Both the position numbers and the translations under genes were made by a program. Below the pieces are notes generated by a model. That model worked only from the letters and a program-made list of their open reading frames with translations. It was not told the origin of the DNA and ran no database searches. This document shows, piece after piece, positions 25,948 to 37,436 of a DNA stretch of 64,000 nucleotides. The stretch lies in assembly GCF_000416965.1 (NCBI RefSeq), contig NZ_ATCL01000022.1, positions 124,001-188,000 on the forward strand, in the 5' to 3' direction. Position 1 is the first letter of the stretch. Every line of letters begins with the position of its first letter. The DNA is from Exiguobacterium chiriqhucha RW-2 (lineage in GTDB: Bacteria; Bacillota; Bacilli; Exiguobacteriales; Exiguobacteriaceae).

Positions 25948-25976
25948 AAGATAGCACGCCGATGTATAGATATCAA
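25948..25976 (-). promoter_or_regulatory. Sigma-A promoter of the crr-antiterminator-nagE operon
   Basis: TTGATA (-35) and TATCTT (-10) on the minus strand with a 17-bp spacer; the start would fall just before the RAT. Confidence 0.72.
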
Positions 25977-25985
25977 GACCTAATT

Positions 25986-25999
25986 TGAAAGCGTTCTCT
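25986..25999. promoter_or_regulatory. CcpA cre site
   Basis: TGAAAGCGTTCTCT matches TGWAARCGYTWNCW at 13 of 14 positions. It lies just upstream of the -35 box of the PTS promoter and about 40 bp from a possible promoter for the divergent leader. Confidence 0.75.
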
Positions 26000-26173
26000 A
26001 GAAATTTTACTTCTTCGAAAATCTGTTGTATAGTTAGGGCGAAACTGAATGAGAAAGGTGTTGCATGTTAATGAGTGAGGTTGTATCTGCCTAACGAACT
26101 GAAAAATGTTGGATGACACGTCTTTTTGTCATGCCTTCATGTTCTGTTACAGATACCGCCCTTCATAAACTGC

Positions 26174-26194
26174 CAGACACCGGTCTGTCTTTTT
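26174..26194 (+). terminator. First terminator in the MutS2-like leader
   Basis: CAGAC-ACCG-GTCTG followed by TCTTTTTG. The 5' arm can alternatively pair with GGTGT at about 26058. Confidence 0.65.
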
Positions 26195-26195
26195 G

Positions 26196-26224
26196 CGTTG
26201 GTCGTCATCGGCCGACGCTTTTTG
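26196..26224 (+). terminator. Second terminator in the MutS2-like leader
   Basis: CGTTGGTCG and CGGCCGACG (9 bp with G-T pairs) around TCAT, followed by CTTTTTG; 40 bp before the start codon. Confidence 0.68.
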
Positions 26225-26265
26225 TTTGCGCGGTATCTCCATCCCATTTTTAAGGAGACTCCATC

Positions 26266-28176
26266 ATGAATGAACAAACTTTAGACAAACTACAATATAA
26301 CGACTTGATTCAACACGTCGAACGCTACTGCATCAGCGGATTCGGACGCAACTTGTTACGAAACCAGCGTCCGACGAGCCATTTGCAAACGGTGAAAAAA
26401 CGGCTCCAAGAGACATCGGAAGCACGCGCGATTCTCGACGCGACGTCACACGTCCCCTTTATCGGGGTATCCGATATGGAACCACTCATCGGTAAAATCA
26501 GCCGGGGCATCCAGCTCGAGGCAAGCGAACTCGAAGCCGTCGCCGAATTTTTCCGGGGTGCCCGGAAACTGAAGCGGTTCATGGCCGAGCAGGCGTTCTT
26601 TGCACCGCTCTTGTCCCTTTACGCGGGAGAGATGAGCGAGTGGCGCAGTATCGAGGAAGACATTATCCAGTCGATTCGCGGGGGACGTGTCGTCGACGAG
26701 GCGTCCAAAGAATTGAAACGGGTTCGCAAACAAATCGACATTCTCGAAGGACGAATCGAGGAGCGGTTGAGCAAGTTCTTGAAGAGCGCTGCGAACCGGG
26801 AAGCGATTCAAGACGGCTTTGTGACGAAGAAACAAGACCGATTCACGATTCCGATCAAAGCGTCGTATAAACATAAAGTCGCTGGGGCGATCATCGACAC
26901 CTCGAGCCGCGGCACGACTGTGTTCATCGAACCGGAAGCGGTGGCGAAGCTGAACGCGGAACTCGTCGTCAAACGAACGGAGGAAGCGGTCGAAATCTAT
27001 CAAGTGCTCGCCACGCTCACCGGCATGGTGGCGGAAGCGTTGCCGACCATCGAAGCGACGCTCGACGTCATCGCCCAATACGATATGGTGTTCGCGAAAG
27101 GGAAGTATAGCCAAGCCATCGATGGTATCGCTCCGCGTGTGAACGGTGTCGGGAACATTCGATTGAAACAAGTCCGCCACCCACTCCTCGAACGGGCGGT
27201 CCCGCTCGACTTCTCGCTCGGGGACACGTACCGCGGTCTGATTATCACCGGACCGAACGCCGGCGGGAAGACGGTCGTCTTGAAGACGATCGGTCTGCTC
27301 AGTTTGATGACGATGAGCGGACTTCATATCCCGGCCCATCCGGACACGGACATCTCGACGTTTGACGACGTATTCGTCGACATCGGGGACAACCAGGACA
27401 TGGGTTCGGCGCTCAGCACGTTCTCGGCCCATATGCATAACGTGGCGAACATCATGCAGAAGGCGGGGAAACGGTCGTTACTGTTATTCGATGAGATCGG
27501 AAGCGGAACTGAGCCGAACGAGGGAGCGGCCCTCGCCATCGCGATTTTGGAAGAGGCATACAAACGGGGCTGTCTCGTCGTCGCCTCGACCCATTACGGC
27601 GAAATCAAAGCGTACTCCGAGACGCATCCTGACTTCATGAACGCGGCCATGCAGTTCGACCCGGACACGCTCGAACCGAAGTATCGGCTGTTGATTGGGC
27701 AGTCCGGCGACAGCAACGCCTTATTCATTGCCCGGAAAATGAAATTGCCCGAATCGATTTTGAGGCAGGCGGCCCGCTATATGCACGACAAGACGTACGA
27801 CCAGTCGCTCCTTGATGCGACGCGACTGACACAAGAAGTCGTCCGCCCTGTCGTCGAACCTGACCAAATGCTAGTGAAAGGTGACCGGGTCCGCCTGCTC
27901 GAGACGGATCAAGTCGGTCTTGTCTATGCGATGGACGAATCGTTGCGCCAAGTCACCGTGTATGTCGATGGTGTCTTCAGTGAGCAACCGCTCCGCCGCG
28001 TCCGACGCGAGGCGAAAGCGCTCGACCTGTATCCAGCTGGTTATGACCTGGAAACGTTATTCATCGATTACCGGGACCGGAAAGAAGCCCATGACTTTGC
28101 TCGCGGTTCGAAGAAGGCGCTCCGTCGCGTCGAGAAAGAGATTCGGGCGCGGCAACGTGCCGAACGAGGCGAATGA
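26266..28176 (+). CDS. MutS2-like ATPase lacking the Smr nuclease domain
   Basis: 636 residues against about 785 for MutS2. The core and clamp (AGAIIDTSSRGTTVFIEPEA is the MutS2 hallmark), Walker A GPNAGGKTVVLKT, Walker B LLFDEIGSGTEPNEGAALAI and STHYGEIKAYSE are intact. After the ATPase a KOW-like part follows (GDRVRLLETDQVGLVYAMDE), then a basic helical tail ending near ALRRVEKEIRARQRAERGE; the C-terminal Smr domain is absent. It may act in recombination control or ribosome-collision rescue, where MutS2 splits ribosomes, but without Smr-borne cleavage. AAGGAG lies 8 nt upstream. Confidence 0.85.
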   Translation: MNEQTLDKLQYNDLIQHVERYCISGFGRNLLRNQRPTSHLQTVKKRLQETSEARAILDATSHVPFIGVSDMEPLIGKISRGIQLEASELEAVAEFFRGARKLKRFMAEQAFFAPLLSLYAGEMSEWRSIEEDIIQSIRGGRVVDEASKELKRVRKQIDILEGRIEERLSKFLKSAANREAIQDGFVTKKQDRFTIPIKASYKHKVAGAIIDTSSRGTTVFIEPEAVAKLNAELVVKRTEEAVEIYQVLATLTGMVAEALPTIEATLDVIAQYDMVFAKGKYSQAIDGIAPRVNGVGNIRLKQVRHPLLERAVPLDFSLGDTYRGLIITGPNAGGKTVVLKTIGLLSLMTMSGLHIPAHPDTDISTFDDVFVDIGDNQDMGSALSTFSAHMHNVANIMQKAGKRSLLLFDEIGSGTEPNEGAALAIAILEEAYKRGCLVVASTHYGEIKAYSETHPDFMNAAMQFDPDTLEPKYRLLIGQSGDSNALFIARKMKLPESILRQAARYMHDKTYDQSLLDATRLTQEVVRPVVEPDQMLVKGDRVRLLETDQVGLVYAMDESLRQVTVYVDGVFSEQPLRRVRREAKALDLYPAGYDLETLFIDYRDRKEAHDFARGSKKALRRVEKEIRARQRAERGE

Positions 28177-28266
28177 GTGTATCCGGGAGGACACTCGGGT
28201 AAGGAACAAGGACCGGGAGTCATCACGTACAGTTCGGCTTTCGGGTAACGTGTCGGAGGTGACTGG

Positions 28267-28974
28267 ATGTTTTGGTTAAGCTTGTTGTTCGCCATCGGAT
28301 TTGCCTTGATTCACTACTTTTCAGGACAGTTGATTCACGTGCGCGAGACGCCGCGGAGCCGGTTTCTGTCACTCGCCGGCGGAGTCGCCGTCGCCTATGT
28401 GTTTCTTCATCTCTTGCCTGAACTGAACGAATATCAACAAGAACTCGAAGGACATCTCGAGAGCGGACTGTTCGCTTCAATCGAGAATCATATCCTCGTC
28501 GTCAGCATGCTCGGTCTGGCCGTGTTTTATGGCTTGGAACGGTTGGCCACGCAAATGAAACGGCGTGGCAACGGCAGCGTTTTTTGGATTCACATGGCGT
28601 TGTTCATCGTCTACAACTTCAGCATCGGCTACGTGCTCGCGGAGAGCGAGTTCGATACGGCATGGGCGATGACACTCTACTTTGTCGCATTAGGGATTCA
28701 TTTCATCACGGTCGACCAGGGTCTGAGGCATCACCATCAGGAGTCGTACGACAGGCGAGGCCGATTGTGGTTGTCGTTGGCTGTGCTTGCCGGGTGGGGC
28801 GTCGGCGCATTTTCAGTGCTCCATGAAGTGACGCTGTCGATGATTGTCGCGTTCTTGGCCGGGGGGATTATTTTGAACGTCATGAAAGAAGAGCTGCCGG
28901 AAGAGCGAGACAGCAGCTTTCGTGCGTTTGCTGTCGGGCTCATCGGATACGCTTTACTGTTATTGGCCATATGA
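28267..28974 (+). CDS. ZIP-like multi-helix membrane protein
   Basis: 235 residues, seven or eight helices. YVFLHLLPELNEYQ, the His-rich cytoplasmic loop GLRHHHQESYDRRG, FSVLHEVTLSMIVAFLAGGI and NVMKEELPEE echo ZIP metal transporters, in which His and Glu of helices IV-V bind Zn. The classic HSxxxG is not complete, so metal transport is inference. GGAGG lies 7 nt before the ATG, 90 bp after the MutS2-like gene; a terminator follows. Confidence 0.65.
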   Translation: MFWLSLLFAIGFALIHYFSGQLIHVRETPRSRFLSLAGGVAVAYVFLHLLPELNEYQQELEGHLESGLFASIENHILVVSMLGLAVFYGLERLATQMKRRGNGSVFWIHMALFIVYNFSIGYVLAESEFDTAWAMTLYFVALGIHFITVDQGLRHHHQESYDRRGRLWLSLAVLAGWGVGAFSVLHEVTLSMIVAFLAGGIILNVMKEELPEERDSSFRAFAVGLIGYALLLLAI

Positions 28975-29000
28975 AAAGGCAACCGCGAGGTTGCCTTTTT
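28974..29000. terminator. Bidirectional intrinsic terminator
   Basis: AAAAGGCAACC/GGTTGCCTTTTT with GCGA loop between converging genes. Confidence 0.88.
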
Positions 29001-29002
29001 GC

Positions 29003-29572
29003 TTACAGTGAATTGGTGCTCTGATTGTCTACGTTATCATTGGCCGCAGGTGTGTCCTCATCTTGGTTCGGTCCACCGAATTGACCACCGTGATGAGGGC
29101 CATGCCCACCTCCGTGACGTCCACCGCCAAAGCCGCGCATGTCGCCTAAGTCGTCGTAACTCGTGACGTCAGCAAAACGTTCTTCGTGGTTGGCAAGAAT
29201 CGCGTCGGCCTCATCTTGCGTCAAGTCACCGGATTCGACGGCTGCCTCAAGTTTCGCTTCATGAGAAGTGATGATCGCCTCGATGAACTGTTCGATGGTG
29301 ATCCCTTTTTCTTCCGCGAGTTCAGGAAGCGATTGTCCTTCTTCTCGCGCTGCCTCCACCTCGGCTTCGGTCAAACCGAGCGCCTCGAGCAAAGCGGCCT
29401 GCCCGGCGGCCCGGTCACCGAACATACCCCGCTCGCCGTGTTCTCCGCGTTCGCATTGGGTCGTCGTTTCCGTTCCGTCGGTTGTTGTCGTATCGTTCGT
29501 GGCGGCATAGACGCCGGTTCCTGAGACGGCAAGTAGGCCGGCCAGGGCGATGGCTAATTTAGATGAATTCAT
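29003..29572 (-). CDS. Secreted protein with DUF2680/YckD-like repeats and a His/Gly-rich tail
   Basis: 189 residues. MNSSKLAIALAGLLAVSGTG with GVYAATN is a signal peptide. LLEALGLTEAEVEAAREEGQ then LPELAEEKGITIEQFIEAII is the helical pattern seen in YckD/DUF2680-type proteins. The tail (about residues 145-165) alternates His and Gly, for example RHGGGHGPHHGGQFGG, and could bind metal. AAGGAGG precedes the ATG at 29572. It is divergent from a two-component system with 142 bp between; it may be one of its targets or an accessory sensor. Function unknown. Confidence 0.72.
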   Translation of the reverse strand: MNSSKLAIALAGLLAVSGTGVYAATNDTTTTDGTETTTQCERGEHGERGMFGDRAAGQAALLEALGLTEAEVEAAREEGQSLPELAEEKGITIEQFIEAIITSHEAKLEAAVESGDLTQDEADAILANHEERFADVTSYDDLGDMRGFGGGRHGGGHGPHHGGQFGGPNQDEDTPAANDNVDNQSTNSL

Positions 29573-29714
29573 GTCAATCTCCTCCTTTACTACTTCAAGT
29601 GTAGGACGTGAACGTTCAAAAGTTGTGAGGGAGTTGCAAGGTTTCTGCAAATTGTCTTTGGGAAATGATGGGTTCGTTTCGCGATGCGATATAATGGGGG
29701 TGGAGGCGATAAAG

Positions 29715-30362
29715 ATGAACGTACTCGTAGTCGAAGATGAACCGAAATTAGCGGACGGGCTCGCCCGCTTTTTAACGTACGCGGGGTTTCATGTCAGTGT
29801 GGCCGGCACGCTCGCCGAGGCGAAACGACAGCTCGAGCAACCGTTCGATGCAGTCTTGCTCGACGTTCGTCTGCCGGACGGGGAAGGATGGACGCTCATT
29901 CCAAAACTGAAGGCGCTTAAGCCACGGCCGGCCATCATCTTGGCGACGGCACGAGGAGAGGCAGATGACCGTGTGTTCGGTCTCGAGCTCGGGGCCGACG
30001 ATTATTTGGTCAAACCGATTGTGTTAAAAGAACTCGAAATTCGTCTGAAGCGTCTCGTCAAACAGACGGACGAGATTTCGTTCGGCGACATGACGGTGGA
30101 CGCACGTTCGCGCACGGTGACCGACGCCGGGCAAGCGATTCGAATGACCAATAAAGAATATGAGTTGTTACTTTTCTTTTTGAAGCATAGCGGAGAAGCG
30201 CTCGATCGCAACCGTCTACTCGACGAGGTGTGGGATTACACGTTCGCCGGGGACACGCGGACGGTCGATACGCACGTCAAACAGTTGCGGGATAAGTCAC
30301 CGACGATGAAACAGCAATTGAAGACGGTGCACCGCGTCGGTTATCGATTGGAGGAAGTCTGA
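29715..30362 (+). CDS. OmpR-family response regulator
   Basis: 215 residues. Receiver: acidic pair VVEDEP (Glu7, Asp8 region), phospho-acceptor Asp50 in AVLLDVRLPDGEG, Lys in DDYLVKPIV. C-terminal winged helix with MTNKEYELLLFFLKHSGEAL and GDTRTVDTHVKQLRDK. GGAGG is 8 nt before the ATG at 29715. Its stop overlaps the kinase ATG, so the pair is coupled. Target genes unknown; the divergent secreted protein is a candidate. Confidence 0.92.
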   Translation: MNVLVVEDEPKLADGLARFLTYAGFHVSVAGTLAEAKRQLEQPFDAVLLDVRLPDGEGWTLIPKLKALKPRPAIILATARGEADDRVFGLELGADDYLVKPIVLKELEIRLKRLVKQTDEISFGDMTVDARSRTVTDAGQAIRMTNKEYELLLFFLKHSGEALDRNRLLDEVWDYTFAGDTRTVDTHVKQLRDKSPTMKQQLKTVHRVGYRLEEV

Positions 30363-31633
30363 TGAGCCGTTTGATGAAAAAATTGCTTTGGACGGCAATC
30401 CTTCCGCTCGTCGTCATGGCGTTGCTCACGTTCGGCCTGACGTCGCTATTGATTGGACGTTTCGCTGAGACAGAGAGCTATGACCAATTAGCGCGTGAGG
30501 CGGATATCGTCTACGAGGCTCTCGTGGATGGGCGCGGCATACCCGGACAGCTCGATGTCCTCGTGTTTCAAGGCGGGGAGGCGGTCAATCTTGAACGGGG
30601 AGGTAGGATGCGTCGACAGATGACGCCGATGCTCGACCCGGACGGATTGTCCGAACGAGACGAGGTCAGCGTGAACGGGATGCGGCTATTGACGTTCCTT
30701 CGGGAAGAAGGAGATGTTCAAATCGTGACGTATGCACCTATCCCGCTGTCGAACCCTCAGTTTCGCCAAATTTATGTCATTCTTGGCAGCGGTTTTTTGC
30801 TCGCACTCCTCGTCGCCGTCGGTGTCACGTATTGGATGGGTCGGCGTTTGACGTCCCCGCTCATCGAGCTGAAGCAGGCGACCGCGTCCATCATGTCGGG
30901 TCGGCATGATCTCACGTTGCCACCGGTCACCGACGACGAGATTGGGGATTTGACGGAAGCGGTCCGTCAAATGAACACGTCGCTCGAAGAGAAAGAGCGA
31001 CTGCAAAACACGTTCATCTCCGGAATCACGCACGACGTCCGCACCCCGCTCGCCATCGTCCGAAACGAGGCGGAGATGCTCGAACTCGGTGTCGTTAAAC
31101 AAGAAGACGTGGCCGCGACGGGACGTAGCATGACCGAAGAAGTCGATCGCATCGACCGGCTCGTCACCCAGATGCTCGAATACTCGAAGCTATCGGCAGG
31201 CAAGCTGGCGCTCACGATTGAGACTGTTCACATGAATGAATTGATTGAAGCGACGGTCGCGCGGATGGAGGAATGGTTCCGTCACAAGCAAGTGACGGTC
31301 ACACTTGAACTCGTCGAGGACGCGGTCGTTCAGGCGGACCGGTTGGCGATGGAGCGCATCCTGTCAAACTTTCTTCAGAACGCGTATCATGCGAGTCCGA
31401 TTGGCGGAATGATTACAATCAGGCTCACCGAGCGACGGCTTGAAATCGAGGATGACGGTCCGGGCATCACAGCATCGATGCGTGCCAACATCTGGGACAT
31501 GTATGTGAAAGGCGACCGCTCGAACGGGCACGGGCTTGGTCTGGCTATCAATAAGCTGTTACTCGAGGCACAAGGGCTGTCGTACGGGATTGAGTCGAGA
31601 GAGGGGGCACTGTTTTGGATCGAATGGGAATAA
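30362..31633 (+). CDS. Sensor histidine kinase, partner of the OmpR-type regulator
   Basis: 423 residues. Helices at about 9-30 and 136-158 enclose a 105-residue extracellular domain; HAMP follows (GRRLTSPLIELKQATASIMS). The phosphorylated His is H224 in FISGITHDVRTPLAIV. N box NFLQNAYHASP, G1 EDDGPGI and G2 GHGLGLAI complete the kinase. It overlaps the regulator upstream and the ATPase gene downstream (19 nt), making a three-gene unit. The stimulus is not evident; no metal-site motif is clear in the extracellular part. Confidence 0.92.
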   Translation: MSRLMKKLLWTAILPLVVMALLTFGLTSLLIGRFAETESYDQLAREADIVYEALVDGRGIPGQLDVLVFQGGEAVNLERGGRMRRQMTPMLDPDGLSERDEVSVNGMRLLTFLREEGDVQIVTYAPIPLSNPQFRQIYVILGSGFLLALLVAVGVTYWMGRRLTSPLIELKQATASIMSGRHDLTLPPVTDDEIGDLTEAVRQMNTSLEEKERLQNTFISGITHDVRTPLAIVRNEAEMLELGVVKQEDVAATGRSMTEEVDRIDRLVTQMLEYSKLSAGKLALTIETVHMNELIEATVARMEEWFRHKQVTVTLELVEDAVVQADRLAMERILSNFLQNAYHASPIGGMITIRLTERRLEIEDDGPGITASMRANIWDMYVKGDRSNGHGLGLAINKLLLEAQGLSYGIESREGALFWIEWE

Positions 31634-32364
31634 ACTTATTTTTGCGGGGTGTGCGCTTGGAACGGGACCGGATTGAGACACCTGGCTATCCGTTCTCGCT
31701 ACCGATTTTTGAGGGGTTTGATGAACTGACGATGACGAAGTCGGTCACGTTCTTGGTCGGCGAGAATGGGAGTGGAAAATCGACGTTGGTCGAAGGGATG
31801 GCCATCGCCGCCGGATTCAATCCGGAAGGTGGGGCGACGACGTTCCGTTTTGAGACCGAGGCAACACATAGCCCGTTGTTCGAGGCGCTCCGTCCGATTC
31901 GGGGTGCCTATCGACCGAAGGACGGATTTTTCCTCCGGGCCGAGACGGCATATCAATTGTCGAGTTATGTGGATGAGATTGCCCGGACGTCGCCCGACCC
32001 GGAACGGTTCTATGCGTCTTACGGCGGTCGATCGCTCCATGAGCAATCGCACGGGGAGGCGTTCTTGTCGCTCATGCTCCATCGTTTCCGGGATGGCGGG
32101 CTCTATATATTGGACGAGCCTGAGGCCGCCTTGTCCCCGATGCGGCAGTTGACGATGCTCGCGCGGATGCATGAACTCGTCCAATCGGGCAGTCAATTCA
32201 TCATCGCGACCCATTCACCAATCCTCATGTCGTATCCTGACGCCGACATACTCCAAGTCGAGACGGGACTCCGGCCGACGACGTTCGACGAACTCGAGCA
32301 CGTCCGTGTCATGCGTGATTTTCTAGCGGCACCAGAACGGATGCAACGCATCCTGTTCGAGTGA
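31615..32364 (+). CDS. AAA/ABC-type ATPase of the SMC-like predicted-ATPase family
   Basis: 249 residues: Walker A GENGSGKST (about 49-57), signature-like SHGEAFLSLML, Walker B GLYILDEPEAALSP and an ATHSPILMSYPDADIL switch, as in OLD/RecF-like stand-alone ATPases. The TTG at 31615 has AGAGGGGG 7 nt upstream, inside the kinase gene; the ATG at 31624 is 16 nt away. No transmembrane partner, so not a transporter. Coupling with a two-component system is unusual and its role unknown. Confidence 0.82.
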   Translation: MDRMGINLFLRGVRLERDRIETPGYPFSLPIFEGFDELTMTKSVTFLVGENGSGKSTLVEGMAIAAGFNPEGGATTFRFETEATHSPLFEALRPIRGAYRPKDGFFLRAETAYQLSSYVDEIARTSPDPERFYASYGGRSLHEQSHGEAFLSLMLHRFRDGGLYILDEPEAALSPMRQLTMLARMHELVQSGSQFIIATHSPILMSYPDADILQVETGLRPTTFDELEHVRVMRDFLAAPERMQRILFE

Positions 32365-32376
32365 AAACGGTCACGG

Positions 32377-32390
32377 TGTAAGCGTTTTAT
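32377..32390. promoter_or_regulatory. CcpA cre site before licT
   Basis: TGTAAGCGTTTTAT fits TGWAARCGYTWNCW with one mismatch; it lies just upstream of the licT promoter. Confidence 0.68.
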
Positions 32391-32397
32391 TTTTATG

Positions 32398-32426
32398 TTG
32401 ACGTCAAGATTTCAAGGGAGTATGCT
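32398..32426 (+). promoter_or_regulatory. Sigma-A promoter of licT-bglP-bglH
   Basis: TTGACG and TATGCT with 17 bp between; the transcript would begin about 20 nt before the RAT. Confidence 0.75.
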
Positions 32427-32453
32427 AGTAGCGAGAAGAAGAAAATCCATTTT

Positions 32454-32485
32454 GGGATTGTTACTGGTCAAGCAGGCAAAACCTA
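32454..32485 (+). promoter_or_regulatory. RAT (LicT type) in the licT leader
   Basis: GGGATTGTTACTGGTCAAGC followed by AGGCAAAACCTAAA is the classic bgl/lic antiterminator sequence, overlapping the terminator arm AACCTAAATT. Confidence 0.92.
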
Positions 32486-32540
32486 AATTGATGCCGATCA
32501 TCCAAATTTGGGCGGACCGGTGTGAATTTAGGTTTTTTTC
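32479..32540 (+). terminator. LicT-controlled leader terminator
   Basis: AAACCTAAATT pairs with AATTTAGGTTT 35 nt on, then a T run; exclusive with the RAT fold. Confidence 0.88.
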
Positions 32541-32576
32541 TTTTCACTCGAACTTGAGCGGAGGTGAATTGATTCC

Positions 32577-33428
32577 ATGCAGATTTCAAAAGTGTTCAAC
32601 AATAACGTCGTGGCCATTCAAGCGAACGGTCAAGAACAAGTCGTCATGGGACGGGGGATTGCGTTTCAAAAACGTCCGGGTGATGCGATTGATCAAGCGC
32701 GGATCGAAAAAGTCTTTACGCTCGAGAGTAAAGAGAGCCACGAACGGTTCGTTCATTTTTTGAATGAGATGCCAGCGGCGGAGATGGATACGGTCAAAGA
32801 AATCGTCAAGTTGGCGGAGACGCGGCTTGAGAAGTCGGTCCATGATTCGCTATATGTGACCCTCGCCGACCACATCCATTTCGCCCTCAGTCGGTATCGG
32901 GATGGAATCATCATTCGGAACCCGCTCGTTTGGGAAGTGAAACGATTTTACGGACCCGAGTTCACCATCGGGAAAGAAGCGGTCGCCCTCATCAATGAAC
33001 GGCACGACGTCAAATTAGACGAAGACGAGGCGGTCGCCATCGCGCTCCATCTCGTCAACGCGACGATGTCGGGCGCCAAAGGTGAAAATTTGCATCTCGT
33101 CACCGAGATGACACGCGCCACACAAGCAATCCTCACCATCATCACGTACCACTTTCAAATTGATTTGGATGAAGAATCATACGCCTATTCACGATTCTTG
33201 ACCCACTTGAAGTATTTCGTCCAACGGCTTGCCTCAGGTGAGAAGATTAAGCAGGGGGGCGACGAGACACTGTTCGAGATGGTGAAGCTGCGCTATCCGG
33301 ATGCTTACGAATGTGTCGAGAAAATCGCCGGTCTAATCGCCACGAAGTACAATTACGAGGTTTCGACCGATGAGCGGTTGTATATGATGATTCATATCGA
33401 AAACTTAATGAAAGAACGACGATCCTAA
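32577..33428 (+). CDS. licT: Transcription antiterminator LicT
   Basis: 283 residues. CAT RNA-binding domain (MQISKVFNNNVVAIQANGQE, GIAFQKRPGD), PRD1 with LADHIHFALSRY and ALHLVNA, PRD2 with YSRFLTHLKYF and MMIHIENL. LicT binds the RAT when beta-glucoside PTS is busy (not phosphorylating it) and when HPr phosphorylates PRD2. Two LicT-type RATs, before its own gene and before bglP, show autoregulation plus control of the transporter. GGAGG precedes the ATG. Confidence 0.94.
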   Translation: MQISKVFNNNVVAIQANGQEQVVMGRGIAFQKRPGDAIDQARIEKVFTLESKESHERFVHFLNEMPAAEMDTVKEIVKLAETRLEKSVHDSLYVTLADHIHFALSRYRDGIIIRNPLVWEVKRFYGPEFTIGKEAVALINERHDVKLDEDEAVAIALHLVNATMSGAKGENLHLVTEMTRATQAILTIITYHFQIDLDEESYAYSRFLTHLKYFVQRLASGEKIKQGGDETLFEMVKLRYPDAYECVEKIAGLIATKYNYEVSTDERLYMMIHIENLMKERRS

Positions 33429-33452
33429 GGATGGTTACTGATGATGCAGGCC

Positions 33453-33459
<7 letters not shown>
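33429..33459 (+). promoter_or_regulatory. RAT (LicT type) before bglP
   Basis: GGATGGTTACTGATGATGCA followed by GGCCAAACCT begins right at the licT stop; the same design as the RAT at 32454. Confidence 0.9.
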
Positions 33460-36870
<3,411 letters not shown>

Positions 36871-36874
<4 letters not shown>

Positions 36875-36963
36875 GCTTTCGTGATTTTTCGCAAAACGAT
36901 TATGGCGAGACTGACGCCGCCGGCAATCAACATATACGTGAGAATCTCCGTCCAGGCTGCCAT
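36871..36963 (-). CDS. 30-residue single-helix membrane peptide coupled to the upstream gene
   Basis: Reads MAAWTEILTYMLIAGGVSLA then IIVLRKITKA and stop: one membrane helix with a basic end. Its ATG overlaps the stop of the preceding gene as TGATG, so it is translated by restart. The frame ends at the terminator. Too short for homology, but coupling and position support it. Confidence 0.58.
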
Positions 36964-37436
36964 CAGACGTCATCTTCCGCGAAGACGGCCAAGTCTCCTT
37001 GAGGCATGGCGACGAGTAAAAAGTGCTCGCCTCCGAGCGGGCGGGCGTCCCCGGCCTGCCAACTCTCGTACTGCTCATGATAACCGTTCACGAACAGGAC
37101 TGATCCGGATTCAAATGTAAGTTCAAGGTTGGGGTTGTCTTCTGTTAAACGGACGGAGCGGACGCGTTCACGTCGCAGTCCGACGAGGTGATGGAGTTGT
37201 TCGTCTTCGTTGAACGACGGACCCGATGAGTGGACGTACCAGGGTCCTTCGATTGAGAGCCAAGACTCGTTGCCGTCTCGTTTAAAGTAAAGTAGGTGAT
37301 GGTTTGGGCCGGAACCGAAGTCGATTCCGACGAAGGAAGACGCGTTAAATAGATGTTGTAAAATCCGTGTAGCTTCTAGATGTTCGGTACGGGTCACGCT
37401 TCCACCTCGCTTAAATAGGTTAGTTAATTCCATCAT
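36963..37436 (-). CDS. Protein of unknown function, 157 residues
   Basis: A soluble protein; VGIDFGSGPNHHLLYFKRDG, WLSIEGPWYVHSSGPSF and LELTFESGSVLFVNGYHEQY suggest a small beta-rich fold. Two starts compete: ATG at 37436 with GGAG 9 nt upstream, or GTG at about 37397 (VTRTEHLEATRI) with GAGG 7 nt upstream. It is followed by the coupled membrane peptide. No family recognised. Confidence 0.65.
   Translation of the reverse strand: MMELTNLFKRGGSVTRTEHLEATRILQHLFNASSFVGIDFGSGPNHHLLYFKRDGNESWLSIEGPWYVHSSGPSFNEDEQLHHLVGLRRERVRSVRLTEDNPNLELTFESGSVLFVNGYHEQYESWQAGDARPLGGEHFLLVAMPQGDLAVFAEDDV

Larger units (their letters stand above)
26036..26240 (+). ncRNA. Structured leader or small RNA before the MutS2-like gene
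   Basis: A possible promoter (TTTACT, 17 bp, TATAGT at about 26030) starts this 230-nt gene-free stretch. GTATCTG (26083-26089) pairs with CAGATAC (26150-26156), extended inward by TAAC/GTTA and GAAC/GTTC and capped by ATGACA/TGTCAT. Outside, GGTGT and ACACC can close a rod. AGATACCGC (26151-26159) can instead pair with GCGGTATCT (26230-26238), just before the ribosome site. Two terminators lie between. It could be a riboswitch-type leader or a 6S-like rod RNA; I recognise no known class. Confidence 0.5.

Noticed and set aside
26036-26240. T-box leader
   Set aside because: ATACCGC recalls the T-box TGGNACCGCG core, but the required TGG and the stem I motifs are missing and the downstream gene is not amino-acid related.
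26446-27438. A 330-codon minus-strand open frame
   Set aside because: Fully antisense to the MutS2-like ATPase with intact Walker motifs; a shadow frame.
29500-29714. Upstream extension of the response regulator frame to 29550
   Set aside because: The frame is open but overlaps the divergent gene's promoter; GGAGG with correct spacing marks 29715 as the start.
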